NCBI GenBank assembly: GCA_038025085.1
Contig: CM076142.1
Span: 6,918,501 to 6,982,500, forward strand
Direction of reading: 5' to 3'
Length of the DNA: 64,000 nucleotides
From: Tetragonia tetragonoides
Taxonomy: Eukaryota > Streptophyta > Magnoliopsida > Caryophyllales > Aizoaceae
Shown: positions 13,501-24,321 of the stretch, piece by piece
Layout of the letters: every line of letters starts with the position of its first letter
Position numbering within the stretch: the stretch's first letter is position 1
Notes under the pieces: model-generated
What the model saw: the letters and a program-made list of their open reading frames with translations, nothing else
Told to the model about the DNA's origin: nothing
The model's database searches: none
Made by a program: the position numbers and the translations under genes

Positions 13501-14823
13501 ACCCGTTCAAGAAAAGCAAACCCCACTGGAGAAATTGAATTGGAAGAATTATACAAGTATACATTATACAACACATTTTGATTCAAAGATTTTTGTTAAG
13601 ATTCAATAAATAAATTACTACATTCATTCTAAAGTTGAAATTGTGTTGGCTTAATTGGGTCGGTTCTCTAACTTCTACGACTACAGCAAATTCCTCCTTT
13701 TTTCTGGTCCTTTTACTTCCTTTTTTATGGAATCAATGACCATTAACCAATTATGCGTCCTCCTTCCATCTTCGATCTAATTAGCAATTACCAACGTTTT
13801 TTCATAACAAATACCCACACTCCTACACTACTACACTTCACTTTCTTCTCTCTTTTTTTTCTTTCTTTTTTAAATGCAATTTTTCAATTTTTTTTTTTTT
13901 TCAGAGTCTTTTTGCCTTAACATTGAATTGAAGTGAACCCATAACCCATTAAATTATCCAAAATTAACAAAGTAACTAATCATACTGATAAACTGAATTG
14001 ATTTTTTCAAGTTGACTTTTAACTAATTAAAATTCGTCTTGAACATATTCAAAATTGACTCATTAGAAAGGATTTGCTGAAATCTTTTGAATGGCATAAA
14101 TATTGTCATTAATTAATTTTGAAATTAAAATTTATTTGAGTGATAAATTCCTATAAATATAACTGAATTAAGTTGAATTGAACTAAACTAAACTTAACTA
14201 TGCTAAAATAAGTTAGGGGGAACAGATTCGCAGAGTCTATTGTGTTATCACCTCCCAAAATATTATTGAAAATATATTTCTTGAACCAAGGATTTCTAAG
14301 ACGTTATTCATTTTATTTTATTTGGCAACCCAAACATGTTTCATTGTGAACATTTGAGAAACATTTATTTTATTCTGAAAATCGTTTCGGTGGTTATTTG
14401 AAGTGTTCTACTTTCGTTTTTTGGGTCATTTATTACATATAACAAAAAAAAACTCAACGTGATTGATTTAAATTATTTTTTTGGGTAAAAAAGAAAGAAG
14501 ACGGCTTGTTATTACTTGTCTCTTTTCTCCCTTTCTTTTATTCTTTTTCTGGTCTATTTTAACAAAATGGGAAAAATGTAGGATTATTTAACAAAGCAAG
14601 TTCGTATACATGTACCCTCGTTTTAATTCCCAAAATATTTATTAGTGTTAAGATTACTCTTCATAAAAATATATATTATGTATTATGTATCATGATGAGC
14701 TCTCGCAAAAATTCTCCTTTTCCCCTCCTTAAGATTAACCATCATGATTCTTGAAGTAGAGTCACAAATATAATTAAAATTAGATAAATTATAGTGTGGC
14801 ATTATGTCGTGCCTCTCAAGACC
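13501..14823. other. Intergenic AT-rich stretch
   Basis: No gene, RNA gene or clear repeat is recognised. There are long T and A runs around 13855-13910. It ends at the target site of the Copia element. Confidence 0.5.
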
Positions 14824-14828
14824 ACCCT

Positions 14829-14951
14829 TATGTCCTGTAACCTAATACAAGTTGGTTTGTAATAGGACACTAAAAGATACACAGCAAATACTAATAGATA
14901 TGGGATAGTTTAGAGTCCTAATATAGGCCTAAGACTAATATCGTCGTAATA
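14829..14951 (-). repeat. 3' LTR of the Copia element
   Basis: It is 123 bp, begins on the minus strand with TATTACGACG right after the polypurine tract, and matches 19495-19617 at all but 4 positions. The outer flank is the ACCCT target duplicate at 14824-14828. Confidence 0.92.
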
Positions 14952-14965
14952 CTCCCCCTCAAGTT
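14952..14965 (-). other. Polypurine tract of the Copia element
   Basis: The minus strand reads TTGAGGGGGAG immediately before the 3' LTR start TATTACG. This is the expected plus-strand priming site, and it fixes the inner border of the 3' LTR. Confidence 0.85.
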
Positions 14966-16423
14966 GGAGCGTGCAAGTCTCGCATGCCCAACTTGGATGC
15001 AAGATAGGTGAACTGTTGAAGACCAAGGGCCTTTGTGAGTATGTATGCCAATTGTTCAGAAGACCGGACATGAGCTATAGAAATTATGCCAGCGAGCAGC
15101 TTTTCTCGAACGTAATGACAATCAATTTCAATGTGTTTGGTACGCTCGTGGAAAACCGGATTGGCGGCTATGTACATTGCTGCTTTGTTGTCGCAATAAA
15201 GAGACATGGGTTTCGTGTGGTGTACACCCATGGCAGCTAGAAGGGCCTTAAGCCATACTAATTCTAACGTGGCCTTAGCCATTGCTCTATATTCGGCTTC
15301 AGCGGAAGATTGTGAGACCCTTGGTTGCTTCTTCGTCTTCCATGATATGGGAGAGGACCCGAGCATGACAAAATATGAGCGGCGACTGACAGGACAACTC
15401 CCCCAATCCGAGTCACAATAACCATAAATTTGAAGATCGCAATCACGACTTAGTACAATGCCTCGCCCTGCACTGCCCTTAATACACCGAAGCACGCGAA
15501 GCGCTGCTTCCAAGTGTATCACACGAGGTTGTTGCATAAATTGTGCCAATATGTGAACCATGTAACAAAGGTCTGGGCGAGTAATGGTGAGATAGACAAG
15601 GCGACCGACCAAACGTCTATAGGGAGCTGGATCACCAAGGAAAGGTCCAGAGGCAAGAGCTATTCGGTGATTTTGTTCAATGGGAAAACGAGCAGGCTTG
15701 GCGCCCAGGAGGCCAGCTTCGGTCACCATGTCAAGAGCATATTTGCGTTGTGAGATGAAAAGGCCCTTGGAGCTACGAGATATTTCGAGGCCCAAAAAAT
15801 ACTTCAGGTGACAAAGGTCCTTCATGTGAAAACATGTGTGAAGATAGGACTTGAGAGCCATAATATCCGCAGAATTACTACCTACAATAACAATATCATC
15901 AACATAAACCAGAACACACACAGAGTGACCGTCTTGATGCCTAGTAAAGAGCGAATAATCTGCATAAGTTTGAGAGAATCCATATGCGCGCAATGAAGAC
16001 GCGAGTTTGGCAAACCAATTACGAGGTGCCTGACGAAGACCATAGAGAGATTTTTGAAGGCGACACACTTTGCCATGGGAGGAGGAGCCAAAGCCTGGGG
16101 GGAGGCGCATTTACACCTCTTCATCTAAGTCCCCGTGTAGGAAGGCATTGTGAACATCTATTTGATGTAATTCTAGCCGCAACTGCAAGTAACATGCGAA
16201 CAATGACCATTTTTGCTACAGGAGCAAATGTCTCATCATAATCAATACCTTCGACCTGTCTGTTACCAAATATTACTAGACGCGCTTTATAGCGCTCAAT
16301 GGTCCCGTCCGAGTTATATTTGATTTTGAACACCCATTTACACCCAATTGCATGCTTGCCCGGAGGCAAGTCCTCAATGGTCCACGTGCCATTTAGTTCA
16401 AGTGCGTCAATTTCCTTTTGCAT
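14959..16423 (-). pseudogene. Copia reverse transcriptase-RNase H region, disrupted
   Basis: The piece at 16423-16121 holds the start of the RT domain ([20 protein letters not shown], then ETFAPVAK). It then loses frame through a short deletion near 16185, where the residues after LLAVAA are missing. The continuing frame meets a TAA before position 16110, where a tyrosine codon is expected (EEV-stop-MRLPPGF). From 16110 to 14959 the frame is open for 383 residues and includes the catalytic YVDD at 15906-15895. The Copia RNase H block follows (SQSSAEAEYRAMA; YCDNKAA; RTKHIEIDCHYVRE) and ends at a stop just before the LTR. Family recognition is secure; the product is not functional as it stands. 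Confidence 0.9.
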
Positions 16424-16432
16424 AGCTTCTCG

Positions 16433-18344
16433 TCAACGCGGGTCTTCAATGGCCTCATTGTATGTAACAGGTTCTGAAGCTGTGGATATGGCTGCAAGGA
16501 AAGCACGATACTTGGGCGAGAAATTGTCATAAAACACATAATCACAAAGAGGATAAGGAGTACCTGAGGTTGACGTGGAAGGAGGAGAGGGGGTGGTGTC
16601 CGGCGAGCAAATTGTATTTGTACAGAAAAAGTCCCTTAGGCGAATAGAAGGCTGTTTGGTTCTGTGACCACGACCCAATTGGTCCGAAACTGAAGGGTCC
16701 GGGTTTGGTGTATCCGGGAGAGGGGAGGGGTCATTATGTTGTGAGCTGGCTGGAGTCGTTTGTGGTTCCGGATCTGGATTGTCCGGGAGTGGTGGTGGGT
16801 CAGTATTTTGTGGGCGAGTCTGTGGCAATGATGTAGCGGGCTGAGTTGGCAAGTCCGTGGTTGGAGGCGGTTCAGTGTCGGGGCTAAATGATGGGAGGTC
16901 GTGTATGGGTTGAGGAAGAGGTGTGGCCGTGTATTCGTGGTAGTCAGCTAAAGACATATCTGGATTAGTGAATGGGAATTGTGATTCAATAAATTTCACA
17001 TCACGCGAAATAAAATGGACACCCACTTCTAAATCATAGACCTTCCAAAACCCTTCTTATCATGAGAATACCCCAAAAAAACACACTTGCGACTAGAGGC
17101 CCAAACTTATCCTTGGTCCGATATTGTTTATGAACATAACAAAGACACCCAAAAACACGAATATGTGAGTAAGAAGGTGCTTGTCCAAATAATTTCTCAT
17201 AGGGAGTCTTGTTGTCATTCAAAGGAGTGGAAGTTCTATTAATCAAATAACACGCGCCCAGAATACACTCGCCCCAAAATTCAATAGGCAAATGAGCATA
17301 AAATCGCAGAGCACGACCTACCTCCAAAATATGTCTATGCTTACATTCTACTCTACCATTTTGTTGAGGCGTCCCCGTACAAGAGTGTTGAAAGATAATC
17401 CCATGTTCTTTAAAATAGGGCTCTAGAGGTTGAAATTCTGTGCCATTGTCACTTCGAACTATTTGAACACTTCTATTAAATTGAGTGTGAGCCATAGCAC
17501 ATAAATTCTTAAAGAGTTGGGGTACCTCGGTTTTGTCAGTGAATAAAAATACCCAAACACCCCGGGAATAATCATCAATAATTGTAAGAAAATAGTGTGC
17601 ACCACAAGAAGAAGGTACAGGATAAGGGCCCCAAATATCACAATGAATTAATGCAAACGGAGTTGTAGCTCGAGAAACACTTATATTAAAACTATCACGA
17701 GTATGTTTTGACTTATAACAAGCATCACAAAATTTATTTGGTGGAGCTCCTAAGGTACTAAGATGCAGAATGGACGAAATAACTTTATGAGAGGGATGTC
17801 CCATATGTGCATGCCAGAGTTGAGAGGTTTGGCCTGACGTGACTGTGTTGACAGCAGCAGCATCGCCTTGCAAATAGTAGACACCACCGCGTCTCTCACC
17901 CAGTCCAATCATCTTCCTCAAATTTTGGTCCTGTATCACACAATGTGTATTAGTGAATAAGATAAATCCAAAAATCATGTCAAGTAAACGTGCAACAGAG
18001 ATAAGACTACAATGTAATCCAGGCACAAATAGCACATGTCGTAAAATTAGTCGATCATTTAGAACGACACTGCCCTCATGAGTTGCAGTAGTTATAGCAC
18101 CATTAGGGAGACGAACTGGGGTATAGGAAAGTACAGTTAAATCAAATAACCGTGAGCTATCGCCTGTCATATGATATGAGGCACCGCTATCTAGCATCCA
18201 ATCACCACGCATACCTGTTAATTTCTCGGTATTGGAAGGTTGCTTACTGTTACCGAGAGACCGAAGGATGGCCTGCCACTGATCTGCAGTAAGATATGGG
18301 ATAGGTGGAGGTCCAGATGGCGAGGTAACAGGTGTGTTGTGCAC
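16433..18344 (-). pseudogene. Copia protease-integrase region, disrupted
   Basis: The aspartic protease motif LDSGASYHM is near 18190. The integrase zinc-binding part has HAHMGHPS followed by CDACYKSKH. The catalytic core shows the D,D-35-E residues in IHCDIWGPY, RSDNGTEF and NGRVECKHR. The frame breaks between about 17105 and 17050 by two small indels: the expected residues around KCVFLGYSHDKKG lie in a shifted frame. It then continues in a Pro/Thr-rich linker (17026-16433). That linker ends in TGA at 16433-16435, where homologous elements have a tryptophan codon (DPRW). Confidence 0.9.
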
Positions 18345-18407
18345 TGATTCATTGCTGTCTATTGCAGCATTAGCTGTGGCTGGAGATATGCCTCTGCCTC
18401 GTCCATA

Positions 18408-19328
18408 CTACCCCCCGCGGCCTCCGACGTTGCTGCGTCCTCCACGGCCTTTGCCTCGTCCACGATTATTATTGTACCACCAATCTGGGTACTGACCTAT
18501 GAGAATAAAACAACCCTTGTTGTCATGACCTCTACGGTTGCAATGTGTACAAAACAACGTGGATTTGTCCACTTCAAACTGGGATTGAGCAGCGAATATG
18601 ACAGCTTCAGTGTCCTTGGCGGTGGTAATTGCTTTGTGCCTTTCCTCCTTAGAAGCAATTTGTACGACCTTGTTGAGATTAGGAAGAGGGTCCATACTTA
18701 ATACCGAGGAGCGAACGTTCTCAAATCTTGCATCATCAAGACCCAATAGAAATTCATGAGTCTTCTCTATTTCTACGGCTTCCGAAAATTGTTTACTTAG
18801 ATCGCACTTGCAACCACCACACTTGCAGACAGGAAAAATGCGATATCCATCAAATTCTTCCCACAATTTCTTGAGACGGACATGGTAATCATTAACAGGT
18901 TTACCTGTCTGCTTGCAAGTGTTAATAACTCATTTAAGTTCATGATAACGAAGTGCATCGGGAGTATCGAAACGTTCTTTGATGTCATCCCATATTGCCT
19001 TTGCATCCGCAAAATATGTCAAAGTAGAGCGGATTGAAGGGTCGATTGCATTCATGATCCATCCTCCTATCATAGAGTTCAGGGCTGACCAATCTTCTTC
19101 ATCATTAGCCGTAGTACCTGGTTTCTTTATTGAACCATCAAGAAAGCCAATTTTACGTTTCGCACGAAACGCATTCTGTAAGGCTATTGACCACTCTCTG
19201 TAGTTGGATTCTCCTTTAAGCAAAATCCCGCATATATTGAGTCCAGGACTGTCTAAGTGAGGTAGATAGAAAGGTGACTCAGGATCATTAATCCTACGCT
19301 TCTTTGGGGGATCTTGATCGCCTACCAT
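18408..19328 (-). pseudogene. Copia gag region with two in-frame stops
   Basis: It starts at MVGDQDPPKK (19328), 80 bases after the primer-binding site. The retrotransposon gag core (NYREWSIALQNAF; IWDDIKERF) is interrupted by TGA at 18930-18932. It resumes in the same frame to the CCHC zinc knuckle CTHCNRRGHDNKGC and an RGRGKGRGGR nucleic-acid-binding tail, then stops at TAG 18408-18410. The frame continues unchanged into the protease segment at 18344, so these are simple nonsense mutations in one gag-pol frame. Confidence 0.9.
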
Positions 19329-19407
19329 GGATTGGTAGGTGATGATTTTTATGTTTTGTTCTGTTTGTTTTTCGTATCAAGAATTTATGGTTCCTGCCTC
19401 TTAGATT

Positions 19408-19420
19408 GGCTCTGATACCA
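19408..19420 (-). other. Copia primer-binding site (initiator tRNA-Met type)
   Basis: The minus strand reads TGGTATCAGAGCC, the usual plant Copia primer-binding site for tRNA-iMet. It is 74 bases from the inner end of the 5' LTR instead of being adjacent (see findings). Confidence 0.9.
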
Positions 19421-19494
19421 TATTAAACTATGGTTATCAATCCCTTGATTTCATTGATTGAGCTCACGGCAATATATACAATTCATAAGTTGGC

Positions 19495-19617
19495 TATGTC
19501 CTGTAACCTAATACAAGTTGGTTTGTAATAGGACACTAAAAGATACACAACAAATACTAAAAGATATGAGATAGTTTAGAGTCCTAATATAGACCTAAGA
19601 CTAATATCGTCGTAATA
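19495..19617 (-). repeat. 5' LTR of the Copia element
   Basis: It is 123 bp, with TA...TA termini and about 97% identity to the 3' LTR. The outer flank is ACCCT at 19618-19622. If the LTR is instead defined by the primer-binding site, this copy would reach 19421, 74 bp longer than its partner. Confidence 0.88.
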
Positions 19618-19622
19618 ACCCT

Positions 19623-20569
19623 CATCCTACATGTAGCCATAGGTGGAGCATAAGTAATAAAGTAAGCACTACATACAAAGTGATAAAATACATTCTCTAT
19701 GTTGAGGTATGATCTTCACCAACCATAATCTATTGGGCTTTACTTGTTGGGCCTAAAATTTAATTGCTAGCAGAGTTGGAGTACGTGTCTACAACAACTC
19801 AGCAAAGCCCATTACAGCGAAGAGGATTTTTTTGGTCTCAAGACTCTCAACAGGATTCTTCGTAAGGTGACAGTGCACAGGAGTAACAGGACACATGAAA
19901 TGATGAAACAACAAACAAGGAATTAACTCTTATACTTGGAGATTCCCCAATATTTTCCAGAAAATGCAATTCCTGCGACAAAATTGGACATGAGCATGGG
20001 ACGTGACTGTGGCTCGTTTGTCCCAACTCCCCAAAATAACCCATCGTTATCACAATATAAATTTATGTGCTGGCAAAAAAAATACAAAACAATATCTCAA
20101 ACGACTCGACAAGATATTTTTTTTTGATTTTTCCTCCACTCCGCTTCAGATTTGTATGAATGTTCATTCACCCCGTCTACATGAAAAAAAGGGAAGAGAA
20201 GACTAATCAATACTATCACTCTAAAAATTACCCGTAAGTCTTGTGCGATACCAACTTACAGAATGAGATGTTATTTAAAATGAAAATTGAGCAATAACTC
20301 TTGTTTCATTGAAAATTGAAACCATTTCACCAAAAATTACGGAAAGATCGTCTTATATAGAGTTTTTGTTAAAAACTACATATACAATGTGATATACTCC
20401 ATATATTATCTTTTCTATAATACGAAATTAACTCTATATCCCTTTTTCCATAGAGACAAAAAGTAAAAAGAATAAGAAACAAAAAGAGTTATACATCAAT
20501 TATCCTACCCAAAAAAACAAGGTTATTATACATCAATAACTTGATACTAGCTAGCTAGCTGTCCATGTC
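19623..20569. other. Intergenic stretch downstream of the FLZ gene
   Basis: No gene is recognised. The part next to 20570 probably carries the 3' untranslated region of the FCS-like zinc finger gene. Confidence 0.5.
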
Positions 20570-21475
20570 CTATGAGAAAATGGAGAGTAAAGGTTGGTGT
20601 TTTGTGGGAGTGATTAAGGGCTTATAATAATTATTACGTTGACGACGTTGTTGCCTAAGATCCTTAAGAAGCCTACAAGTCTCACAACCATGACATTCAA
20701 TTGATGAAGAATTAGCTGCAATCATCTTTTTGGTAATCCTAGCCTCCCTTTCTTTCGCTTCGTCCACCATTATTTGTCTCGTCCTACATTCCAAGCTACA
20801 AAAACCCTGATCTCCCCTGTATATACATATGTATAAATGTCAGTTAGATTAGTTGATAAAGTCGTTATGAATCGATAGTACGTATACTATACATTTGATT
20901 TCGAAATTCGGCTTTCCCAAAATTAAACTAAATAGAAGGAAATAAACATAACCTGAACAAAAGGTCAAATACTCAAAATAACATCAATTATAATCCAATT
21001 TGATGTCAATCCTTTTCTTTTTTTTTAATTATTTGGGATTTCATACTGTTGGGATTTACTGCATCTACGTGGTACACATGATTTTTATTGGGTATGTACA
21101 AGTTTGAACTATAGTGTAGTCCAATTAGTCAAAGCCTAAGTAAAAACATGATTCTTGAGATTAGCAAGTTGTACTATTAAAAAGAGAGTTGAATTGGGTA
21201 AAATGTAATTACCTGTACATATAAACATCTTTATCAGGGCTAAGAAGCTTGTTACATAAATGGCATGATCTGAGAAAGCAATAATAATCTCCATCATTTT
21301 TGGTGCTAATTGCTGATGAAGATGATAATAATGAATTGGGAACACTGGTTGTGGTTAATGATTTCAACCCAGATTTGACAACAATATACGAGTCATACCC
21401 AGAAATCTGAGTGATAATTCGAAGACCTGTGTGCCCTGTTGATGAAATTGCTGGTTTTTTTCTTGTTACTGACAT
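20570..21475 (-). CDS. FCS-like zinc finger (FLZ, DUF581) protein
   Basis: Two exons, 21213-21475 and 20570-20816, total 510 bases and 169 residues. The intron is GT-AG with a split Arg codon (AG|G). The FLZ domain spans about residues 67-110: C71-x2-C74, then Y85MYRGDQGFCS, with the second pair C94 and C98, followed by RTRQIMVDEAKE. Members of this plant-specific family are known as SnRK1 kinase interactors and scaffold-like regulators in energy and stress signalling. That role is assumed here by family. The N terminus is Ser/Thr-rich and carries an SSTGHTGLRIITQIS stretch. The C terminus after the finger has CHGCETCRLL, a second Cys-rich patch of unknown use. An in-frame ATG exists upstream at 21526, but MSVTRKK was chosen as giving the more usual short N terminus. 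Confidence 0.9.
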
Positions 21476-21645
21476 CACTAACTGTTGTTTGTGTGTGTTT
21501 CCTGTTTCTGTTTTCTGTGGTTTCAATTTTCTTCAACGTGGGAAACTGAAGGAGAGAGAGAGACAGTACAGGAGAGAGAAAGAGATGAGTATGACAATTG
21601 ACAGGGGGTTGGAAGTTGGAAATGGAGAAATCGAAAGAAGGGATT

Positions 21646-21658
21646 CGGATATATATAA
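21646..21658 (-). promoter_or_regulatory. Possible TATA region of the FLZ gene
   Basis: The run gatatatataaag reads CTTTATATATATC on the minus strand, about 170 bases upstream of the ATG. That would leave a leader of roughly 140 bases, which is CT-rich in the transcribed strand (gagagag at 21552-21585 on plus). Inferred. Confidence 0.4.
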
Positions 21659-22758
21659 AGTTATAAATAAATTATTAAAGCGTGATGTGTTTTTTATTAT
21701 TTTGTGATTTTTTTACTACTAGTGTTTTGTTTAAGGTTTTAGAGTAAACTAACGTACCGACCACGTGCTCTTTTTATACTACAAAACTTGCCGCGTTTTT
21801 GAACTCCTCACTCTTTTTTTTTTCTTTTTCTAAGGATTAAGATTCAAGAGATGTTAATATACTTTACACGCTGGAGTTGAGGAGTTAGCCGAGATGGCAA
21901 CCTCTTCATTCGATTTCTCAGGTGACTTGGATTCGAGTCTTCGCATCACCACTAGTACGAAATCTCACAAAACTCGATTTAGCAGATGTAAACCGCAAAA
22001 AATGAGCTATATCAAGTATTATATTTAGAAGTGAAATAAAAAATACAATATGAAAAATTAAGTAATTAGTAGGAGTAGTAGTTAGCTTACTTATTATCTG
22101 TATCACATTATTATACTCCCCTAGCTTGTTAATAATTGCTATTGAGTGGTTGTATCTTGTAGTACATGCTAAAATTTTCAAATTTGAGGCGTCTTTATTT
22201 GCTAGTACTCTATTTTGAAAATCACGAAATTGTATTCATGGTGTCACTTTCATCTTCTATTATCAATTCTCATAACCTACAATTTGGGTTTCTCTTATGA
22301 TTCTCCCAAGTTGTAGCGCTACTCCTTACTAATTAAATGAGAAAACTTCTTTCTTGCTCTTGTGATTAATTAAAAAATAATAAAAAATCACAATTACTAG
22401 ATATTTTATTGCCGCAAATCTATTCTATTTTTCTACTATTATTTGTACATTCATTTTTATTTAGAGAACAGTTTCGATTAGATATTTTAGATGTGTTCTT
22501 TTCTACTAAATTGAACTGAATTTCATTTCACTAAACTGAACTTATTATGAGTAAGTGAAAAAGAAAACCAAATCTAATAAGCTAATAGCCTGAAAAGAAA
22601 ATACTTTGTCAAACATGTTATTTTATTGGTACGTATTATTTTAACCAAACACGCCAACCGATCAAGGATCAAAACAACAGTACCACCAATCATCATCGCT
22701 CAAGGTTTATGTAGCTCCTAATCTCCTATAATAGAATAATTAACGAGCTACCCTATCA
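21659..22758. other. Intergenic stretch with a weak SINE head
   Basis: It is AT-rich. At about 21876-21985 the plus strand shows GAGTTAGCCGAGATGGC and, further on, GGATTCGAGTC. These resemble A and B boxes of a tRNA-derived SINE. No target duplication was found. Nothing else is recognisable. Confidence 0.35.
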
Positions 22759-22767
22759 ATAAATATA

Positions 22768-22920
22768 GGGTATTTTGCCTAAAACTATCTTCGGTTTAGC
22801 ACTTTTTGAAAAAAACTACCTTACTTTCGCGATTTTGTGAAAAACTACCTTGTTTCCATTTTTTTTTGCGAAAGACTACCATTTGACGGAAAAATGACTA
22901 ACGGGGTTAACTTTGAGTGT
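22768..22920 (+). repeat. Left terminal inverted repeat of the MULE
   Basis: Its reverse complement is 24322-24475. It contains four copies of an AA(A/G)ACTA(C/T)C core at 22784, 22815, 22844 and 22875, a period of about 30 bp. Confidence 0.92.
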
Positions 22921-23275
22921 AAAATACCACATTACCCCTCACTTAAGTTAGTTGACTGAGTCAAAATCATTTCCCTCTCTTTACCCCCTTTTATTTTCCC
23001 CCCTTTTTTCCCCTTTTATTTCCCCCCATTTTTTCCCCATTCTCTCTCCTCGATTTCTCACTCCCTACTAGCTCTGTTCCTCTATCAAACAAACATGAGC
23101 ACCAATTGCTACACTTGCTTTTATTTATTTGGATGAGTGAATGCTAAAAATTTGCATAACCTCCACTCAAATTAAAAAAAAAAAAAGAAAACTCTTGGCT
23201 CTTTGACATGGCCGAGATCATTGTCATGAGATACAAGGTGTCCAGAAGAGTAGCAATGGGGTAAAAATGTCAGAG

Positions 23276-23312
23276 TGGAGATGCAGGGTATCGCCGTTCG
23301 CCCTGTACCTCT
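23276..23312 (-). pseudogene. tRNA-Ala 3'-half relic inside the MULE
   Basis: The plus-strand segment starts with ggagatgc, like the 3' acceptor strand of the intact tRNA at 24109. It keeps a possible T stem (cAggg pairing with cccTg) around an enlarged loop and ends with tacctct, as in the real gene. The anticodon and D arms are gone. Probably an internally duplicated and decayed copy. Confidence 0.5.
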
Positions 23313-23333
23313 AGCTCGGTCGAAGGCGTTGAT

Positions 23334-23442
23334 GAAGTTGACCATTGTTCCTCTTTTCTTCACTGCCATCACCCACACCAACCACCAAAAGAACAACAAA
23401 AATCAAGACAAAGTTGACCATTGTTCCTCTTTTCTTCACCTT
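23334..23442 (+). repeat. Direct repeat inside the MULE
   Basis: The string aagttgaccattgttcctct and the bases following it occur twice, about 75 bp apart (near 23334 and 23410). This shows a local tandem duplication within the captured interior. Confidence 0.7.
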
Positions 23443-24107
23443 CAACGAAAAAGAGTTGTTTGAGAAATTCAATAATAAAACCCAACTCTGTGGATTTCAA
23501 TTATAAAACCCTAAATCCCTGAATAATACAATCGATTTGAAAACCATAAAACTTTAAGAAATTGCGTGTTTGATGCTTTCAAATGTGTACGAATTTGAAC
23601 TGCAGGTTACAAGTGGGCAAGCTTCTTTAACGTTTTACAGGGAAGGGGATGATTGAAAAATGGAGAGGAATAGAGTGAGGAAGCTTCGTAAAAATGGTGG
23701 GACGAAAAACCCCCAAATTTGATGACGAAAAGAGGATCGATCAAAGAAACGGTAAAGGGGGTTTTAAGTTAGAATTGAAAATGAGCAGAGCACGATTTCA
23801 TGGAGAATTGAATTTCTTATTTTAGTGTTTGCATTTGTTTGGTGGGGTACTGGGGGTGTGAGCATTTCATTTTTTGACAGATGTTTCTGGGCATTGGGAG
23901 AGAAGGTTTCATGGAGATTTATGAATGGGTTGAGGTGGGAAGTGAATCAATGGATGTTGGAAGGATGGAGAAAGAAGAGATTCAAAATTGAAGTGACTGT
24001 CTGCCCTTCTTCCCGATGTATGAGACTGTCTGCCCAAAATACTCGAAGAAAATGCAAGGTCGTTTAGAACTGTCAGTAAGGCAAAAAAGAAAAAAGAAAA
24101 GAGAAAA

Positions 24108-24180
24108 TGGAGATGCGGGGTATCGATCCCCGTACCTCTCGCATGCTAAGCGAGCGCTCTACCATCTGAGCTACATCCCC
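24108..24180 (-). tRNA. tRNA-Ala (anticodon AGC), intact
   Basis: Read on the minus strand from 24180. The acceptor stem GGGGATG pairs with CATCTCC, including the G3-U70 wobble that identifies alanine tRNAs. The D stem is GCTC/GAGC and the anticodon stem CTCGC/GCGAG, with loop TTAGCAT giving anticodon AGC. The variable region is AGGTA, the T stem CGGGG/CCCCG, and the discriminator A is at 24108. It totals 73 bases and has no intron. A T-rich run with TTTT on the minus strand follows within a few bases, a normal RNA polymerase III terminator. The gene lies within the MULE, about 140 bp from the right inverted repeat. Confidence 0.96.
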
Positions 24181-24321
24181 TGATTGGTAATCTAAATGAA
24201 TAAAAAGATGATGTTCGAATATCTCTTGTTTCCTTCATGTTTTGATAAATAAAGAGGGCACGTGAGGGGCACGTGTTTTTGGTTCATAAATGAGAGGTAT
24301 TATGGTCAAATCAAGTTGTTC

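Larger units (their letters stand above)
14829..19617 (-). mobile_element. Copia LTR retrotransposon, full length but decayed
   Basis: The 4789-bp element lies on the minus strand. The identical-length 123-bp LTRs have TA...TA ends, a known non-canonical Copia-type motif. A 5-bp target duplication, ACCCT, sits directly outside both (14824-14828 and 19618-19622). The order on the minus strand is 5' LTR (19495-19617), primer-binding site (19408-19420), gag, protease, integrase, reverse transcriptase, RNase H, polypurine tract, 3' LTR (14829-14951). Integrase before reverse transcriptase is the Copia (Ty1) order. I count 4 differences between the LTRs (about 3%), which suggests an insertion a few million years old at most. 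The coding region has several stops and indels, so it is not autonomous. Confidence 0.93.

Noticed and set aside
14971..16532. Several plus-strand open frames
   Set aside because: They are opposite-strand shadows of the Copia reverse transcriptase and integrase region, with no family match.
23825..24067. 80-residue Trp-rich open frame inside the MULE
   Set aside because: No recognisable domain or splice context; likely chance frame in captured DNA.
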